From an uncultured Granulosicoccaceae bacterium (lineage in GTDB: Bacteria > Pseudomonadota > Gammaproteobacteria > Granulosicoccales > Granulosicoccaceae), in the NCBI GenBank assembly GCA_937927895.1, contig CALGKA010000018.1, forward strand, positions 62,001 through 126,000: DNA of 64,000 bases. Reading direction: 5' to 3'. The translations under genes were made by a program, and so were the position numbers. Positions within the stretch are counted from its first letter, which is position 1, and each line of letters opens with the position of its first letter. Below, one piece after another: positions 1 to 8,850 of the stretch. The notes under the pieces are model-generated. The model was not told the origin of the DNA. It saw only the letters and a program-made list of their open reading frames with translations, and made no database searches.

Positions 1-1
1 A

Positions 2-292
2 AGGCCATCGAATCCTGTTGATGCCCCCGAAGGATGGACAATACCCGAGGTGAAGCCTAGTAAAAAAGAACGCGATCAACTGACCAAGATAAAAGGTGTG
101 GGTCCGGTATTAGAGAAATTGCTGCATAAATCCGGGATATATTTTTATCGCCAGGTTGCAAGCTTAAATAAAAATGGAATCGATGAATTACAGGCGAAAA
201 TACCGCAATTTCCGGGGCGCATTGAACGAGACAATTGGGTCGATCAGGCGAAGAAGCTGCATAAAGATAAATATGGTGTAGCAGCTAGTTAG
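2..292 (+). CDS. C-terminal part of a helix-hairpin-helix protein (cut by left edge)
   Basis: The track starts this ORF at a GTG (base 50), but the same frame is open back to base 2 and reads naturally into it (...DAPEGWTIPEVKPSKKERD), so this is most likely the C-terminal end of a longer protein whose start lies outside the window. The visible part contains a helix-hairpin-helix core (LTKIKGVGPVLEKLL) followed by a basic segment (GRIERDNWVDQAKKLH). This kind of module is found at the C-termini of several bacterial proteins, for example some NADH-quinone oxidoreductase E subunits, and usually mediates non-sequence-specific nucleic acid or protein contacts. Nothing in the visible part fixes the function. 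It is convergent with the ribokinase gene. Confidence 0.7.
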   Translation, partial: RPSNPVDAPEGWTIPEVKPSKKERDQLTKIKGVGPVLEKLLHKSGIYFYRQVASLNKNGIDELQAKIPQFPGRIERDNWVDQAKKLHKDKYGVAAS

Positions 293-308
293 CTTGGGCT
301 AATCTAAC

Positions 309-1205
309 CTAACCACCGGCGTTTGCGAGATCGATAACATCTTGCATTGTGGGGATTGCTGCCTGCGCACCAGGTTTAGTACAGGCGAGTGCAGCAGCTG
401 CGTTGGCTACTTTGCAGGCGTTTTGTAATGAGTTGCCTTTTGCGAGCATAGTGCCCAAAAAGCCCGCGAATGTATCCCCTGCGCCCACAGTATCTATTGC
501 TTCCACTTTAATGCCGGGCAATGAAAATGTTCTTAATTCGTGATCTATGGCTTCAATGCCTTTCGCCCCAAGTGTTTTTATAACAGCACAGCCTGTTTTG
601 CTGGCTATATTTTCAACTGTTGCTGAAGTGAGGCCTAACTCTTGACGTAAGCTTTCGGCTTCAGTTTCGTTGATTAGTAGGTAGTCAACGCAGTCTAATA
701 AATCGGATTCGATAGACTGATAAGGTGCAAGATTGGCGATGACTTTGCCACCGGCTTGCTTTGTGTGTTTTGCAGCAGCCACTACCGCCGGTAGCGGGCA
801 TTCCAATTGTAATAACAGGAAGTCATCCGGTTTTATATTCATTGCCAGCGCGTGTTCTTCACCGACCTCACCGTTTGCACCAGCTATGATCACTATTTGG
901 TTTTCACTGTTGTGATCGACAAAAACAAATGCGCAACCCGTTGGGCCTGATATCGTTTTAACACCTGTTAGATCTACACCGCTCGAGGTTAATAAATCAA
1001 GCGCTGCTTCTGCGACTGAATCGTCGCCCACGGCACCGGTCATTTTTACTTCAGTGCCAGCGCGTTTAGCAGCCAATGCTTGATTAGCGCCTTTACCTCC
1101 AGGTGTAAGAGAAAGTTTGCTACCAGCGATTGTTTCACCCGGGGTGGGTAGGTTCACTACGTTGACTGAGTAGTCTATGTTAATAGATCCGAGAACATGA
1201 ATCAT
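309..1205 (-). CDS. rbsK: Ribokinase, PfkB family
   Basis: Cytoplasmic sugar kinase that phosphorylates ribose (or a related pentose/nucleoside) at the 5-hydroxyl with ATP. The protein opens with the family N-terminus IHVLGSINIDYSV, has the substrate-binding GGKGANQALAAKRAG motif near residue 40 and the C-terminal PfkB signature DTVGAGDTFAGFL with its catalytic Asp. The track starts at a TTG (1268), but the family start is the ATG at 1205, which gives 298 residues, close to the usual 300-310. No ribose transporter or rbsR regulator is adjacent, so the gene stands alone and the substrate could be another sugar. It is divergent from the ycaQ-like gene. Confidence 0.9.
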   Translation of the reverse strand: MIHVLGSINIDYSVNVVNLPTPGETIAGSKLSLTPGGKGANQALAAKRAGTEVKMTGAVGDDSVAEAALDLLTSSGVDLTGVKTISGPTGCAFVFVDHNSENQIVIIAGANGEVGEEHALAMNIKPDDFLLLQLECPLPAVVAAAKHTKQAGGKVIANLAPYQSIESDLLDCVDYLLINETEAESLRQELGLTSATVENIASKTGCAVIKTLGAKGIEAIDHELRTFSLPGIKVEAIDTVGAGDTFAGFLGTMLAKGNSLQNACKVANAAAALACTKPGAQAAIPTMQDVIDLANAGG

Positions 1206-1352
1206 TGGGTGATTGTCCGTGCTTGTAGCGGTGGTTAAAGTGTTGTGACAGCAGTGCTGGGCGTGCAATCATTGTGTATATTATTGTACCTGTCTTCCTT
1301 TCAATTAATCACAGTTTGCTGAGATAGTTCAAAATGAATTTGCAGATTAATT

Positions 1353-2606
1353 TTGCCCGCCTCTGTGCCTGCGATAACTAAAGAAACTATTGTGCACAAG
1401 CCCTCCGTGAGTCCAAATATTCCGGTAGTAACATTACCAAAACTGCGAAAAATCGCTTTGGCACAGCAAGGATTGATAAAGACCAATCCGTATGGCACAG
1501 GATTAACGGCTGTAGAGAGTTGCATAGCGCAAATAGGTTATGTGCAGATAGATACAATTTCGGTGGTAGAGCGTGCGCATCATCATGTTTTGTGGAGCCG
1601 TGTAAATGACTACTCAGCAGAGCATTTGGCAACGCTTGTTGCGAGCAAAAAAGTGTTTGAATACTGGTTTCATGCTGCAGCATTTTTGCCGATACAAGAT
1701 TTTCGTTTTGCACTTCCCAGAATGAATGCCATCAAAGCCGGTGAAAAGCACTGGTTTGAAAATATTGATAAGAAGCTCGTTCGGAATGTATATAAACGAA
1801 TAGAAACAGAAGGGCCGTTGCGCGCCAGAGACTTTGCCGATACTCGAAAACAAAATACCGGTTGGTGGGACTGGAAGCCTGCTAAGCAGGCGCTTGAAAA
1901 GCTATTTATGCAAGGTGATCTAATGGTAGTTGCGCGTGAAGGGTTTCAAAAGCGCTACGATCTAACGACACGGGTACTACCTTCGAGCGTAGATACTCGA
2001 ACCCCGAATATAAGTGAACAAGCAAAGTATTTGGTAGACACAACCATAAGGGCACATGGTTTTGCAGGTGTTAGATCGTTTTCTTACTTGCGCAAAGGCA
2101 AAGAATTACGGGTAGCCATTAAGCAGTACTTAGATCAGTCTGTAGAAGATGGTCTGCACACGATTATTCAAACACCTGCATGCGATCAATTCTATATTGA
2201 AGCCAAGTTGCTTGATAAGAAACTTAGAGCGAGTAGGCGCGTACGATTTTTATCGCCATTTGATAATCTTGTTATTCAGCGTGAGCGTGGTCGACAGGTA
2301 TTTAATTTCGACTATCAAATAGAATGCTATGTACCTGCACCCAAACGACTGTACGGGTATTTTTGTTTGCCAATTCTATACGCTGATAATTTAGTTGGGC
2401 GAATTGACTGTAAGGCCCACCGAAAGACCAATGTGTTACAAGTGCTATTTTTGCAGCATGAAATAGAAAGCGATGAATTTATCAAAGCGCTGGTAAAAGA
2501 ACTAACAGCTTTTATGAAATTTAATCAGTGTGAATCTATAGCGATTGAACGCACATCAAGCGCCAAACTTAGGGGGCGACTGAAAAAGTTACTAAATGCT
2601 GCATAG
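1353..2606 (+). CDS. AlkZ/YcaQ-family DNA glycosylase (winged-helix)
   Basis: Belongs to the HTH_42/YcaQ family, whose studied members (E. coli YcaQ, Streptomyces AlkZ) excise alkylated bases and unhook interstrand crosslinks. Near residue 70 the protein has YVQIDTISVVERAHHHVLWSR, which carries the Q-x-D form of the catalytic motif seen in E. coli YcaQ, followed by EYWFHAAAFLP. Length (417 aa) fits. The start is uncertain: the track uses TTG 1353, but GTG codons at 1392 and 1407 are in frame and no candidate has a good ribosome-binding site; the conserved part begins at about residue 29 (PKLRKIALAQQGL). It is a single-gene unit, divergent from ribokinase and convergent with ald. Confidence 0.85.
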   Translation: MPASVPAITKETIVHKPSVSPNIPVVTLPKLRKIALAQQGLIKTNPYGTGLTAVESCIAQIGYVQIDTISVVERAHHHVLWSRVNDYSAEHLATLVASKKVFEYWFHAAAFLPIQDFRFALPRMNAIKAGEKHWFENIDKKLVRNVYKRIETEGPLRARDFADTRKQNTGWWDWKPAKQALEKLFMQGDLMVVAREGFQKRYDLTTRVLPSSVDTRTPNISEQAKYLVDTTIRAHGFAGVRSFSYLRKGKELRVAIKQYLDQSVEDGLHTIIQTPACDQFYIEAKLLDKKLRASRRVRFLSPFDNLVIQRERGRQVFNFDYQIECYVPAPKRLYGYFCLPILYADNLVGRIDCKAHRKTNVLQVLFLQHEIESDEFIKALVKELTAFMKFNQCESIAIERTSSAKLRGRLKKLLNAA

Positions 2607-2621
2607 TACCAATAACTTATT

Positions 2622-2645
2622 CGCCGGCAACTTATGTTGCCGGCG
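2622..2645. terminator. Hairpin between convergent ycaQ-like and ald genes
   Basis: Perfect 10-bp stem CGCCGGCAAC / GTTGCCGGCG with a 4-nt loop, in the 62-bp gap between two convergent stop codons. There is no long T-run on either side, so it may be a weak bidirectional terminator or a transcript-end protector. Confidence 0.6.
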
Positions 2646-2668
2646 CTAGTGTCGTCAGTAATTAAAAA

Positions 2669-3799
2669 TTACGCAGCGTTTTTGGTATTCAATGCAGTGC
2701 TTGGCTCAACAAAATCCCTGCCTAGTGCTTCAGCCACAGGCCCATTGGTTAGTACGCCACGATGCACGTTTAAACCTTCAAGTAAGTGTGGATTAGCCAG
2801 CAAAGCATCACTGTATCCATGATTGGCTAGTGCCAGTGTAAAGGGTAGCGTAGCGTGGTTAAGTGCATGTGCTGAAGTACTGGCTACAGCCCCCGGCATG
2901 TTGGCTACGCAGTAGTGAACAATATCATCAACAATGTAAGTTGGATCTTGATGGGTTGTAGCCTTAGAGGTTTCAAAGCACCCGCCTTGATCAATTGCCA
3001 CATCTACCAGCACTGATCCTTTACGCATTGTTTTAAGCATTGCCTTGCTGACAAGCTTAGGTGCTGCAGCGCCCGGTATTAGCACAGCACCAATGATTAA
3101 ATCACTATCGGCTACATGGCTTTCTAGTGCCGCCTGACTTGAATAAACAGTGGAAAGTTTACCACCAAATTGTGCGTCTAGTTCGCGCAGTCTTTTTATT
3201 GAGCGATCAAGTACAGTTACGTTGGCTTGCATACCAACAGCCATTTGTATTGCGTTTGTGCCTACAACACCACCACCAATGACCAATACGTTGGCTGGTG
3301 CTACACCTGGAACACCGCCAAGCAACTTGCCGGAACCACCATGTGATTTTTCCAGACACATGGCCCCAGCTTGTATTGACATGCGTCCTGCCACTTCTGA
3401 CATTGGTGCGAGTAACGGTAGCCCGCCGTTGTCATCGGTTACTGTTTCATACGCGATTGCGATTGCATCAGACTCGAGCAAAAGATCGGTTTGTTGTGGG
3501 TCCGGCGCTAAGTGAAGGTAGGTAAATAACACCTGACCCGATTGCAGCATTTTGCACTCGTTCGGCTGAGGTTCTTTTACTTTGACAATCATCTCAGCTT
3601 CTTTAAACACTTGCTCGGCGCTATTAGCGATTTTTGCACCAGCGCTTACATATGCTTCATCTGATTCGCCGATGCCTTCGCCTGCTGTACTTTGCACGAG
3701 TACAGAATGACCATGGGCAATCAGCTCGCGAACACTGACCGGAGTGAGGCCGACTCGGTACTCGTGGTTTTTTATTTCTTTAGGTAATCCAATCAACAT
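2669..3799 (-). CDS. ald: Alanine dehydrogenase
   Basis: NAD-dependent enzyme interconverting L-alanine and pyruvate plus ammonia in the cytoplasm. The full family pattern is present: the N-terminus MLIGLPKEIKNHEYRVGLTP, the catalytic Lys/His region (KVKEPQPNE, then TYLHLAPD), and the Rossmann dinucleotide site VLVIGGGVVGTNAIQMAVG around residue 170. Length 376 aa is slightly above the usual 370. It is divergently transcribed from an Lrp/AsnC-type regulator, an arrangement seen for alanine dehydrogenase genes in many bacteria, which suggests control by amino-acid availability. Confidence 0.95.
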   Translation of the reverse strand: MLIGLPKEIKNHEYRVGLTPVSVRELIAHGHSVLVQSTAGEGIGESDEAYVSAGAKIANSAEQVFKEAEMIVKVKEPQPNECKMLQSGQVLFTYLHLAPDPQQTDLLLESDAIAIAYETVTDDNGGLPLLAPMSEVAGRMSIQAGAMCLEKSHGGSGKLLGGVPGVAPANVLVIGGGVVGTNAIQMAVGMQANVTVLDRSIKRLRELDAQFGGKLSTVYSSQAALESHVADSDLIIGAVLIPGAAAPKLVSKAMLKTMRKGSVLVDVAIDQGGCFETSKATTHQDPTYIVDDIVHYCVANMPGAVASTSAHALNHATLPFTLALANHGYSDALLANPHLLEGLNVHRGVLTNGPVAEALGRDFVEPSTALNTKNAA

Positions 3800-3958
3800 A
3801 ATGCATTCTCCAGTGTGATCTGACCATAAGTTGAGCCGCGCGGCAGAGGACAGATTGATTAAAATTTTGAATTTAGCGGCAATAGTAGAGTTCGCCGAAC
3901 ATTATGCGAGTTTAGGTCAAGATAGCCGGAAAAATGTTTGGTATATTTTCAAAATGCG

Positions 3959-3968
3959 GAATATATTC
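3959..3968. promoter_or_regulatory. Candidate Lrp/AsnC operator in ald-lrp intergenic region
   Basis: Perfect 10-bp AT-rich palindrome GAATATATTC within CGGAATATATTCTGG, about 30 bp upstream of the regulator start. The shape (C/G clamps around an AT-rich dyad, about 15 bp) is like the loose consensus of Lrp-family sites. A second AT-rich tract (GGTATATTTTC) lies just upstream. The assignment rests on position and shape only. Confidence 0.4.
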
Positions 3969-3995
3969 TGGTATAAATTAGATCTTTGATAATTA

Positions 3996-4472
3996 ATGCT
4001 GAATTTCATGAAAGCCTTAGATCGAATCGACCGAAGCATTCTGCAAGAGCTGCAAAACAATGCGCGAATATCGTATGTTGAGCTAGGTGAGCGAGTGGGT
4101 CTGAGTACATCGCCGTGCTTAGAGCGCGTGAAACGGCTAGAGAATGATGGTTTCATTACGGGCTACACCGCCATTTTGAACCCTGAACTCATGAATGCCG
4201 GGCTCATGGTGTACGTAGAGATCAAACTTGAGTATGACAGCAAGCGTATTTTTGAAAAATTCAAACGCGCTGCATTGTTGATTCCGCATCTGCTGGAATG
4301 CCATTTATTGTCGGGTGATTTTGATTATTTAATGAAAATACGCGTCGCCGACATGGCCGAATACAGGCAATTGCTTGGTGATATTCTGCGCGATCTTCCC
4401 GGAGTGCGAGACACACGATCTTATATAGTGATGGAGGTTATAAAAGAGACCACACAAATTTCAATCGATTAA
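3996..4472 (+). CDS. Lrp/AsnC-family transcriptional regulator
   Basis: Feast/famine-type regulator. The N-terminal winged helix-turn-helix (LDRIDRSILQELQNNARISYVELGERVGLSTSPCLERVKRLE) is followed by the C-terminal RAM ligand-binding domain (YVEIKLE..., LLSGDFDYLMKIRV, RDTRSYIVMEVIKETT). Length 158 aa is standard. The start could be ATG 3996 or ATG 4008; the conserved region starts just after the second. Its position back to back with ald makes alanine dehydrogenase the likely target, probably together with autoregulation, but the effector cannot be read from the sequence. Confidence 0.93.
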   Translation: MLNFMKALDRIDRSILQELQNNARISYVELGERVGLSTSPCLERVKRLENDGFITGYTAILNPELMNAGLMVYVEIKLEYDSKRIFEKFKRAALLIPHLLECHLLSGDFDYLMKIRVADMAEYRQLLGDILRDLPGVRDTRSYIVMEVIKETTQISID

Positions 4473-4705
4473 CTTGTTGCTAATTTGAAACTATTTGTAA
4501 GCTTTGTGAATCGCAAAAGGTCGGGTCGTTCATTTATCTACTCATGATACTAAAAAGCTTTCAGAGCTGTGGTGTGTGTATAAGTAGAAAGAATGATTGC
4601 TGGTATCGTCGTCTTTACAGCGGTTATACAGGCTGGAGATTTATCACTATTTTGTTAAATGTAGCGGTATATTGCGTACAAATTAACAAGCGTTGAACGA
4701 AATCT

Positions 4706-6070
4706 ATGACATCTGACGACTCAAAAAATGAAGCCTCGCGTCGAACAGCGCGAAGTAAAGCGTTACCCGGTGGCGGGTCGCTCACACTTGTGCGCGCACC
4801 GGATGCACACGATCATTTTTTAAAAGCTATGGATTTGCGCCGCGGCGCTGTCGGGAAGCCGATGGATGAGCCTGCAGCAATAGAGCTATTTGAGATTGCA
4901 GCAGACCAAGGTCACCTTGGAGCAAGTGCTGCACTATCGCTTTTAAGTGAAGACAAAGTATCAATAGAAGACCGAGATAAACATTTCGAAAAAGCTAATG
5001 CCTGGATATTAAAAAGTGCTAAGGCTAATGATCAGTGGGGTTTGCTATTTTTAGGCATTATGTACTTTGATGGTCATCGTGTAGAGCAAAATTACGAACA
5101 GGCTGCTCAGTACTTTCAACAGGCTGCAGATAAAAATAATGCCTGTGCGCAAGGTTTTCTTGGCTACATGTATTCGGTCGGTCATGGGGTGTTGCAAAGC
5201 CGACAAGCCGCGGTAGGTTATTATCGCGCCGCTGCTGATCAAGGCCATGTGGTAGCGCAGTTTGATTTAGGTGTTTGTTACGCTCAAGGGCGTGGTGTAC
5301 CAAAAGATAAAAGAGCCGCTCTTGGTTGGTTCAAACTAGCGGCTGGGCGTGGTGATCTTCAAGCACGTGCATTGCTCGCGAAAATGTATGCCACCGGCAA
5401 TATGGTGGAACAAGACAATGAAACTGCAATGAAATGGTTCCACCGCGCATCTGAAGGTGGTCATACAGCATCCCAATTTGATTTAGGTATCTGTTACATC
5501 AATGGCGTGGCAGGCGAGCAAAACCACAAAGAGGCAATGAAGTGGTTTAGATCTGCAGCCCAGTCTGGTCACCCGCAAGCACAACTCAATTACGGAATTG
5601 GCTGTGCTTTGGGGCTTGGTGTTCCCAAAGATGTTTATCAAGCAGTTTACTGGTTCAGTATGGCAGCAGATCAAGATAGTGCCGCTGCACAATATAATCT
5701 CGGGCGCATGTATGAACATGGCTTAGGTATAGAGAAAGATGAACAGACTGCTATTTCTTGGTATAGAAAAGCGGCTGATCGCGGCAATGTACGCGCCCAG
5801 GTTAATTTAGGTTTACGTTATGGCAACGGACGTGGTTTAGACAAAAACTATACGCGCTCCGTGCGCTGGTTGCGCCGTGCAGCAAAGCAAGGTGATGCAA
5901 GAGCCAATTACAACATGGGGGTGTTAACTCAAAATGGTTGGGGAGTGCCTAAAAATAAAGTGCGTGCCATGCAATATTTTGAAACTGCTGCAGCGCACGG
6001 AAATGCCAAAGCTAAGAGATCTTTGCGAGCATTGCAGCGGGCGGTACAAAGAGATGCTGCAGAGGTTTAG
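4706..6070 (+). CDS. Sel1-like repeat (TPR-type) protein
   Basis: Solenoid protein of about ten Sel1-like repeats of roughly 36 residues, recognisable by repeating blocks such as AQFDLGVCYAQGRGVPKDKRAA, AQYNLGRMYEHGLGIEKDEQTA and ANYNMGVLTQNGWGVPKNKVRA. These repeats form helical hairpins that scaffold protein-protein contacts. No signal peptide or membrane segment is seen in the Ser/Arg-rich N-terminus, so it is predicted cytoplasmic, unlike many secreted Sel1 proteins. It stands alone between lrp and the TRAP operon and ends in a strong hairpin. The partner or pathway cannot be inferred. Confidence 0.88.
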   Translation: MTSDDSKNEASRRTARSKALPGGGSLTLVRAPDAHDHFLKAMDLRRGAVGKPMDEPAAIELFEIAADQGHLGASAALSLLSEDKVSIEDRDKHFEKANAWILKSAKANDQWGLLFLGIMYFDGHRVEQNYEQAAQYFQQAADKNNACAQGFLGYMYSVGHGVLQSRQAAVGYYRAAADQGHVVAQFDLGVCYAQGRGVPKDKRAALGWFKLAAGRGDLQARALLAKMYATGNMVEQDNETAMKWFHRASEGGHTASQFDLGICYINGVAGEQNHKEAMKWFRSAAQSGHPQAQLNYGIGCALGLGVPKDVYQAVYWFSMAADQDSAAAQYNLGRMYEHGLGIEKDEQTAISWYRKAADRGNVRAQVNLGLRYGNGRGLDKNYTRSVRWLRRAAKQGDARANYNMGVLTQNGWGVPKNKVRAMQYFETAAAHGNAKAKRSLRALQRAVQRDAAEV

Positions 6071-6136
6071 TGGCGCGCAATATTCCGAAAAAAATCGTTT
6101 TGCAGGCCGCCAACTCAGGCTCTTTAATTAAGTTAC

Positions 6137-6164
6137 AAGCGCCACTCTATTGAGTGGCGCTTTT
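6137..6164. terminator. Terminator hairpin between sel1-like gene and dctM
   Basis: 11-bp perfect stem AAGCGCCACTC / GAGTGGCGCTT with loop TATT, followed by a short T-run on the plus strand. It lies between convergent stop codons and can serve both genes. Confidence 0.75.
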
Positions 6165-6183
6165 GGTTTGCTGTTGGATGTTT

Positions 6184-8841
6184 TTAGAAGTTAAGCGAAA
6201 TATCGCGGTGCCCAGCATCACAGGCTGCAACGTATAGGGCTTGCTCTTTTGCAAGCTTAGATTGCTGCCTGATGCCAATTGTGTTGCGAATAGTTTCTTC
6301 ATAACTTGCGACTTGCGAACCTATGGCAGTTTGCGCTTGTTCACGCCACTTCATTTCCGATTGATATTCGTTTTCAGCTTTTTCTAGCGCCAGTATCGCC
6401 TTTGCCGGGTCAGGTTTTTTTGCTCTTAACGCTTTGCGCGCTTTTGAAATCTCAGACCTGATAGCGGAAGCGCCTTCCACCTTGCCAAATCGTTTTGCCG
6501 ATGCAGCGAGTTCATCAATGGTGAGATCTTCCTGGCCACCAGTGGCTATCATGTCTCTGAGCATCTGAAACTCACCAGACAGGTTTCCTAGATCGTCGGT
6601 GGCGGCAAGCGTTGTCTGTAACTTAACGATAGGTAGATAACCTTTATCAGCTGTTTTTCTATATTCAGTTCGCAGTTTGCGCTCTGCCTGTTGTAACTCA
6701 GTGAAGTCACCCCGAACCTGATCCCACTCAGCAGGTGTGGTAGCAGAGATTTCAGCATGCTCGGCATGCAGGGCTTCAATTTGTGCCGTTAGTGATTCTC
6801 TTTGTGTAACTTCGTCGTCAGGAAGTCGCGCAATTACGGACTCTAGCTCTTCAATTTCATTGTCGATACCAGCAGTAGCAATTCGAATGTCTCTGACTTG
6901 TTCATGCACAGGTCTGAATGCAGCTGATCCCTGTTCGACAATCTCCGCACTTTTGTTGGCTTCAGCTAAGAGTCCGATGCTTTTTTCAGCTGACTCAAAG
7001 CTGTCTGTTACGGATTTTGAAAGTTTATCTGGCAGCATGCTGAAGTCGAGTGCTTTGGTTGCTCCAATTGAGGCTTTTATGGTGCCACCGTCTTGATTGA
7101 ACTGTTCAGTTACGTACTGTTCAACGCAGTGACTAAGTTTGGGGTTTCTGGGTGGTGGAGCAGTGTCTGCTGTTAGTTGCATGCGCTTTGGTAAGTAGTT
7201 AACCAGCTGAGGGTAGTAGCCAACAATTCCAAGGGCTGCAATTTGCAATGCAATAAAGGCAATAACGCCTTTATACATTTGTACCGTTTTAACAGTGGCT
7301 GGTGCCACGCCTCGCATATAGAAAAGCGCAAAACCAAAAGGCGGGGTTAAAAAGGATGTTTGGATATTTAAGCCGATCATTACACCTAGCCAAACAGCCG
7401 TAATATTGGCTGAAGGGTCTGCTAACAAAATAGGCGCGACAATCGGAACTACCACTACTGCAATTTCTATAAAGTCTAAAAAGAAGCCTAAAATAAAAAT
7501 GACCGCCATTACAATAATAAACTTGGTCCAAAAACCGCCAGGCAGTGCATTTAAATAGTCTCGAACAAGTTCTTCTCCACCGAAGGCTCTAAATGCTGCA
7601 GTTAAAAGGGCAGCGCCCAATAGAATGATAAAAACGAGTGAGGTGGTTTTGGCGGTTTCGATCATTACTTCATAGAGCGTGTTGTTTATGCGCATTACTC
7701 TAATGCCGCTCCAAAGCAATGCGAATAGTAGTACCGCAACAGCAATAATGGCGAGATTTATACCGAGGCGATCTTGTTCAGTTTTTATGTCTTTAATATT
7801 GTTATCGAATAGAAACAGAATAATTCCAATCGATATCAGGGCTAATACTGCAAGCAATGCCGGTAGGTAGCGGGTGGCGCCATCATCTTTTAATCGATAA
7901 CCTGCCATTAACAATGCACCAGCGGCACCAATAGCACCTGCCTGATTCACGGTGGCGATTCCGGAAATAATCGAGCCCAGTACTAAAAATATTAGTGCAA
8001 GTGGTGGAACTAATGTCGCTAACACTTGAGTGATAAAGGTTCTGTTAAAGCCTGCTTCACTAGCAACAGACGGTGCGGATTTAGGGCGAATCAAGGCATA
8101 GACTAAGATGTATGCCATGTATAGCAACACTAGAACAATACCCGGTACAAAGGCCCCTAGAAACATCTCTCCAGCGCTTGTCGAGCCAACATCAAACTCC
8201 GACGGCATTGATATTTCACCGGTAGAAGCTTTGTATAAAAATTTTCTCGCTGTACTGGCTTGGTCAGTGGCACTAGCGAGTTGATCAGCCAGAATTATCA
8301 GTACAATTGAAGGTGGAACAATTTGCCCGAGCGTGCCTGATGCTGCAATGGTTCCGGTAGCAAGCGATGGTGAATAATTATTGCGCAGCATTACGGGTAG
8401 TGAGATTAAGCCCATTGCCACTACCGTGGCACCGACAATACCGGTGGTCGCCGCCAATAAGGCACCAACAAAAACCACAGAGATGCCCAAGCCACCTGGT
8501 ACAGGCCCGAACAACTGCGCCATTGTCATGAGTAGATCTTCAGCAATCTTTGAGCGCTGAAGCATGATGCCCATAAAGATAAAGAGTGGAATCGCGATTA
8601 GCGTATCGCGCTCTACTTCCCAATAGATACCGCGTAAGTTGGTGACACCTGCAGATAGCCATTGGCTGGGCCCATCTTGTGCAAAGTAGGCGTCTACGCT
8701 GCCTGCAAAGAAATAACCACTGACAGCGGCAAGTGTAATGGTGACAATTGCAGCACCGGGAAGCGCGAACGCCACTGGATAGCCGGAGCCTAAGGCAATA
8801 GCCAGAATAATCAGTAGTAACGCGAGAAATAATAGTTCCAT
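6184..8841 (-). CDS. dctM: TRAP transporter large permease (DctM) with long C-terminal extension
   Basis: Ion-coupled translocation subunit of a tripartite TRAP transporter in the inner membrane. Residues 1-550 hold the DctM fold with many hydrophobic segments and typical motifs (PLFIFMGIMLQRS, TGTIAASGTLGQIVPPSIVLIILADQ in part, NIQTSFLTPPFGFALFY). An inserted hydrophilic loop near 200 and extra membrane segments near 285-375 resemble the large FcbT3-type permeases. From about M554 to the end there are ~330 more residues, hydrophilic, Glu/Lys/Ala-rich and probably helical or coiled coil, which ordinary DctM proteins (about 430-600 aa) lack. The frame is continuous, so this is a fusion or extension rather than a second gene. 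The stop of dctQ lies 9 bp upstream of this start. Confidence 0.92.
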   Translation of the reverse strand: MELLFLALLLIILAIALGSGYPVAFALPGAAIVTITLAAVSGYFFAGSVDAYFAQDGPSQWLSAGVTNLRGIYWEVERDTLIAIPLFIFMGIMLQRSKIAEDLLMTMAQLFGPVPGGLGISVVFVGALLAATTGIVGATVVAMGLISLPVMLRNNYSPSLATGTIAASGTLGQIVPPSIVLIILADQLASATDQASTARKFLYKASTGEISMPSEFDVGSTSAGEMFLGAFVPGIVLVLLYMAYILVYALIRPKSAPSVASEAGFNRTFITQVLATLVPPLALIFLVLGSIISGIATVNQAGAIGAAGALLMAGYRLKDDGATRYLPALLAVLALISIGIILFLFDNNIKDIKTEQDRLGINLAIIAVAVLLFALLWSGIRVMRINNTLYEVMIETAKTTSLVFIILLGAALLTAAFRAFGGEELVRDYLNALPGGFWTKFIIVMAVIFILGFFLDFIEIAVVVVPIVAPILLADPSANITAVWLGVMIGLNIQTSFLTPPFGFALFYMRGVAPATVKTVQMYKGVIAFIALQIAALGIVGYYPQLVNYLPKRMQLTADTAPPPRNPKLSHCVEQYVTEQFNQDGGTIKASIGATKALDFSMLPDKLSKSVTDSFESAEKSIGLLAEANKSAEIVEQGSAAFRPVHEQVRDIRIATAGIDNEIEELESVIARLPDDEVTQRESLTAQIEALHAEHAEISATTPAEWDQVRGDFTELQQAERKLRTEYRKTADKGYLPIVKLQTTLAATDDLGNLSGEFQMLRDMIATGGQEDLTIDELAASAKRFGKVEGASAIRSEISKARKALRAKKPDPAKAILALEKAENEYQSEMKWREQAQTAIGSQVASYEETIRNTIGIRQQSKLAKEQALYVAACDAGHRDISLNF

Positions 8842-8850
8842 GATGCGCTC

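Noticed and set aside
6184-7182. Separate gene starting at the internal ATG (M554) of the TRAP large permease
   Set aside because: The frame is continuous with the permease with no stop; no ribosome-binding site is evident, so an extension is simpler.
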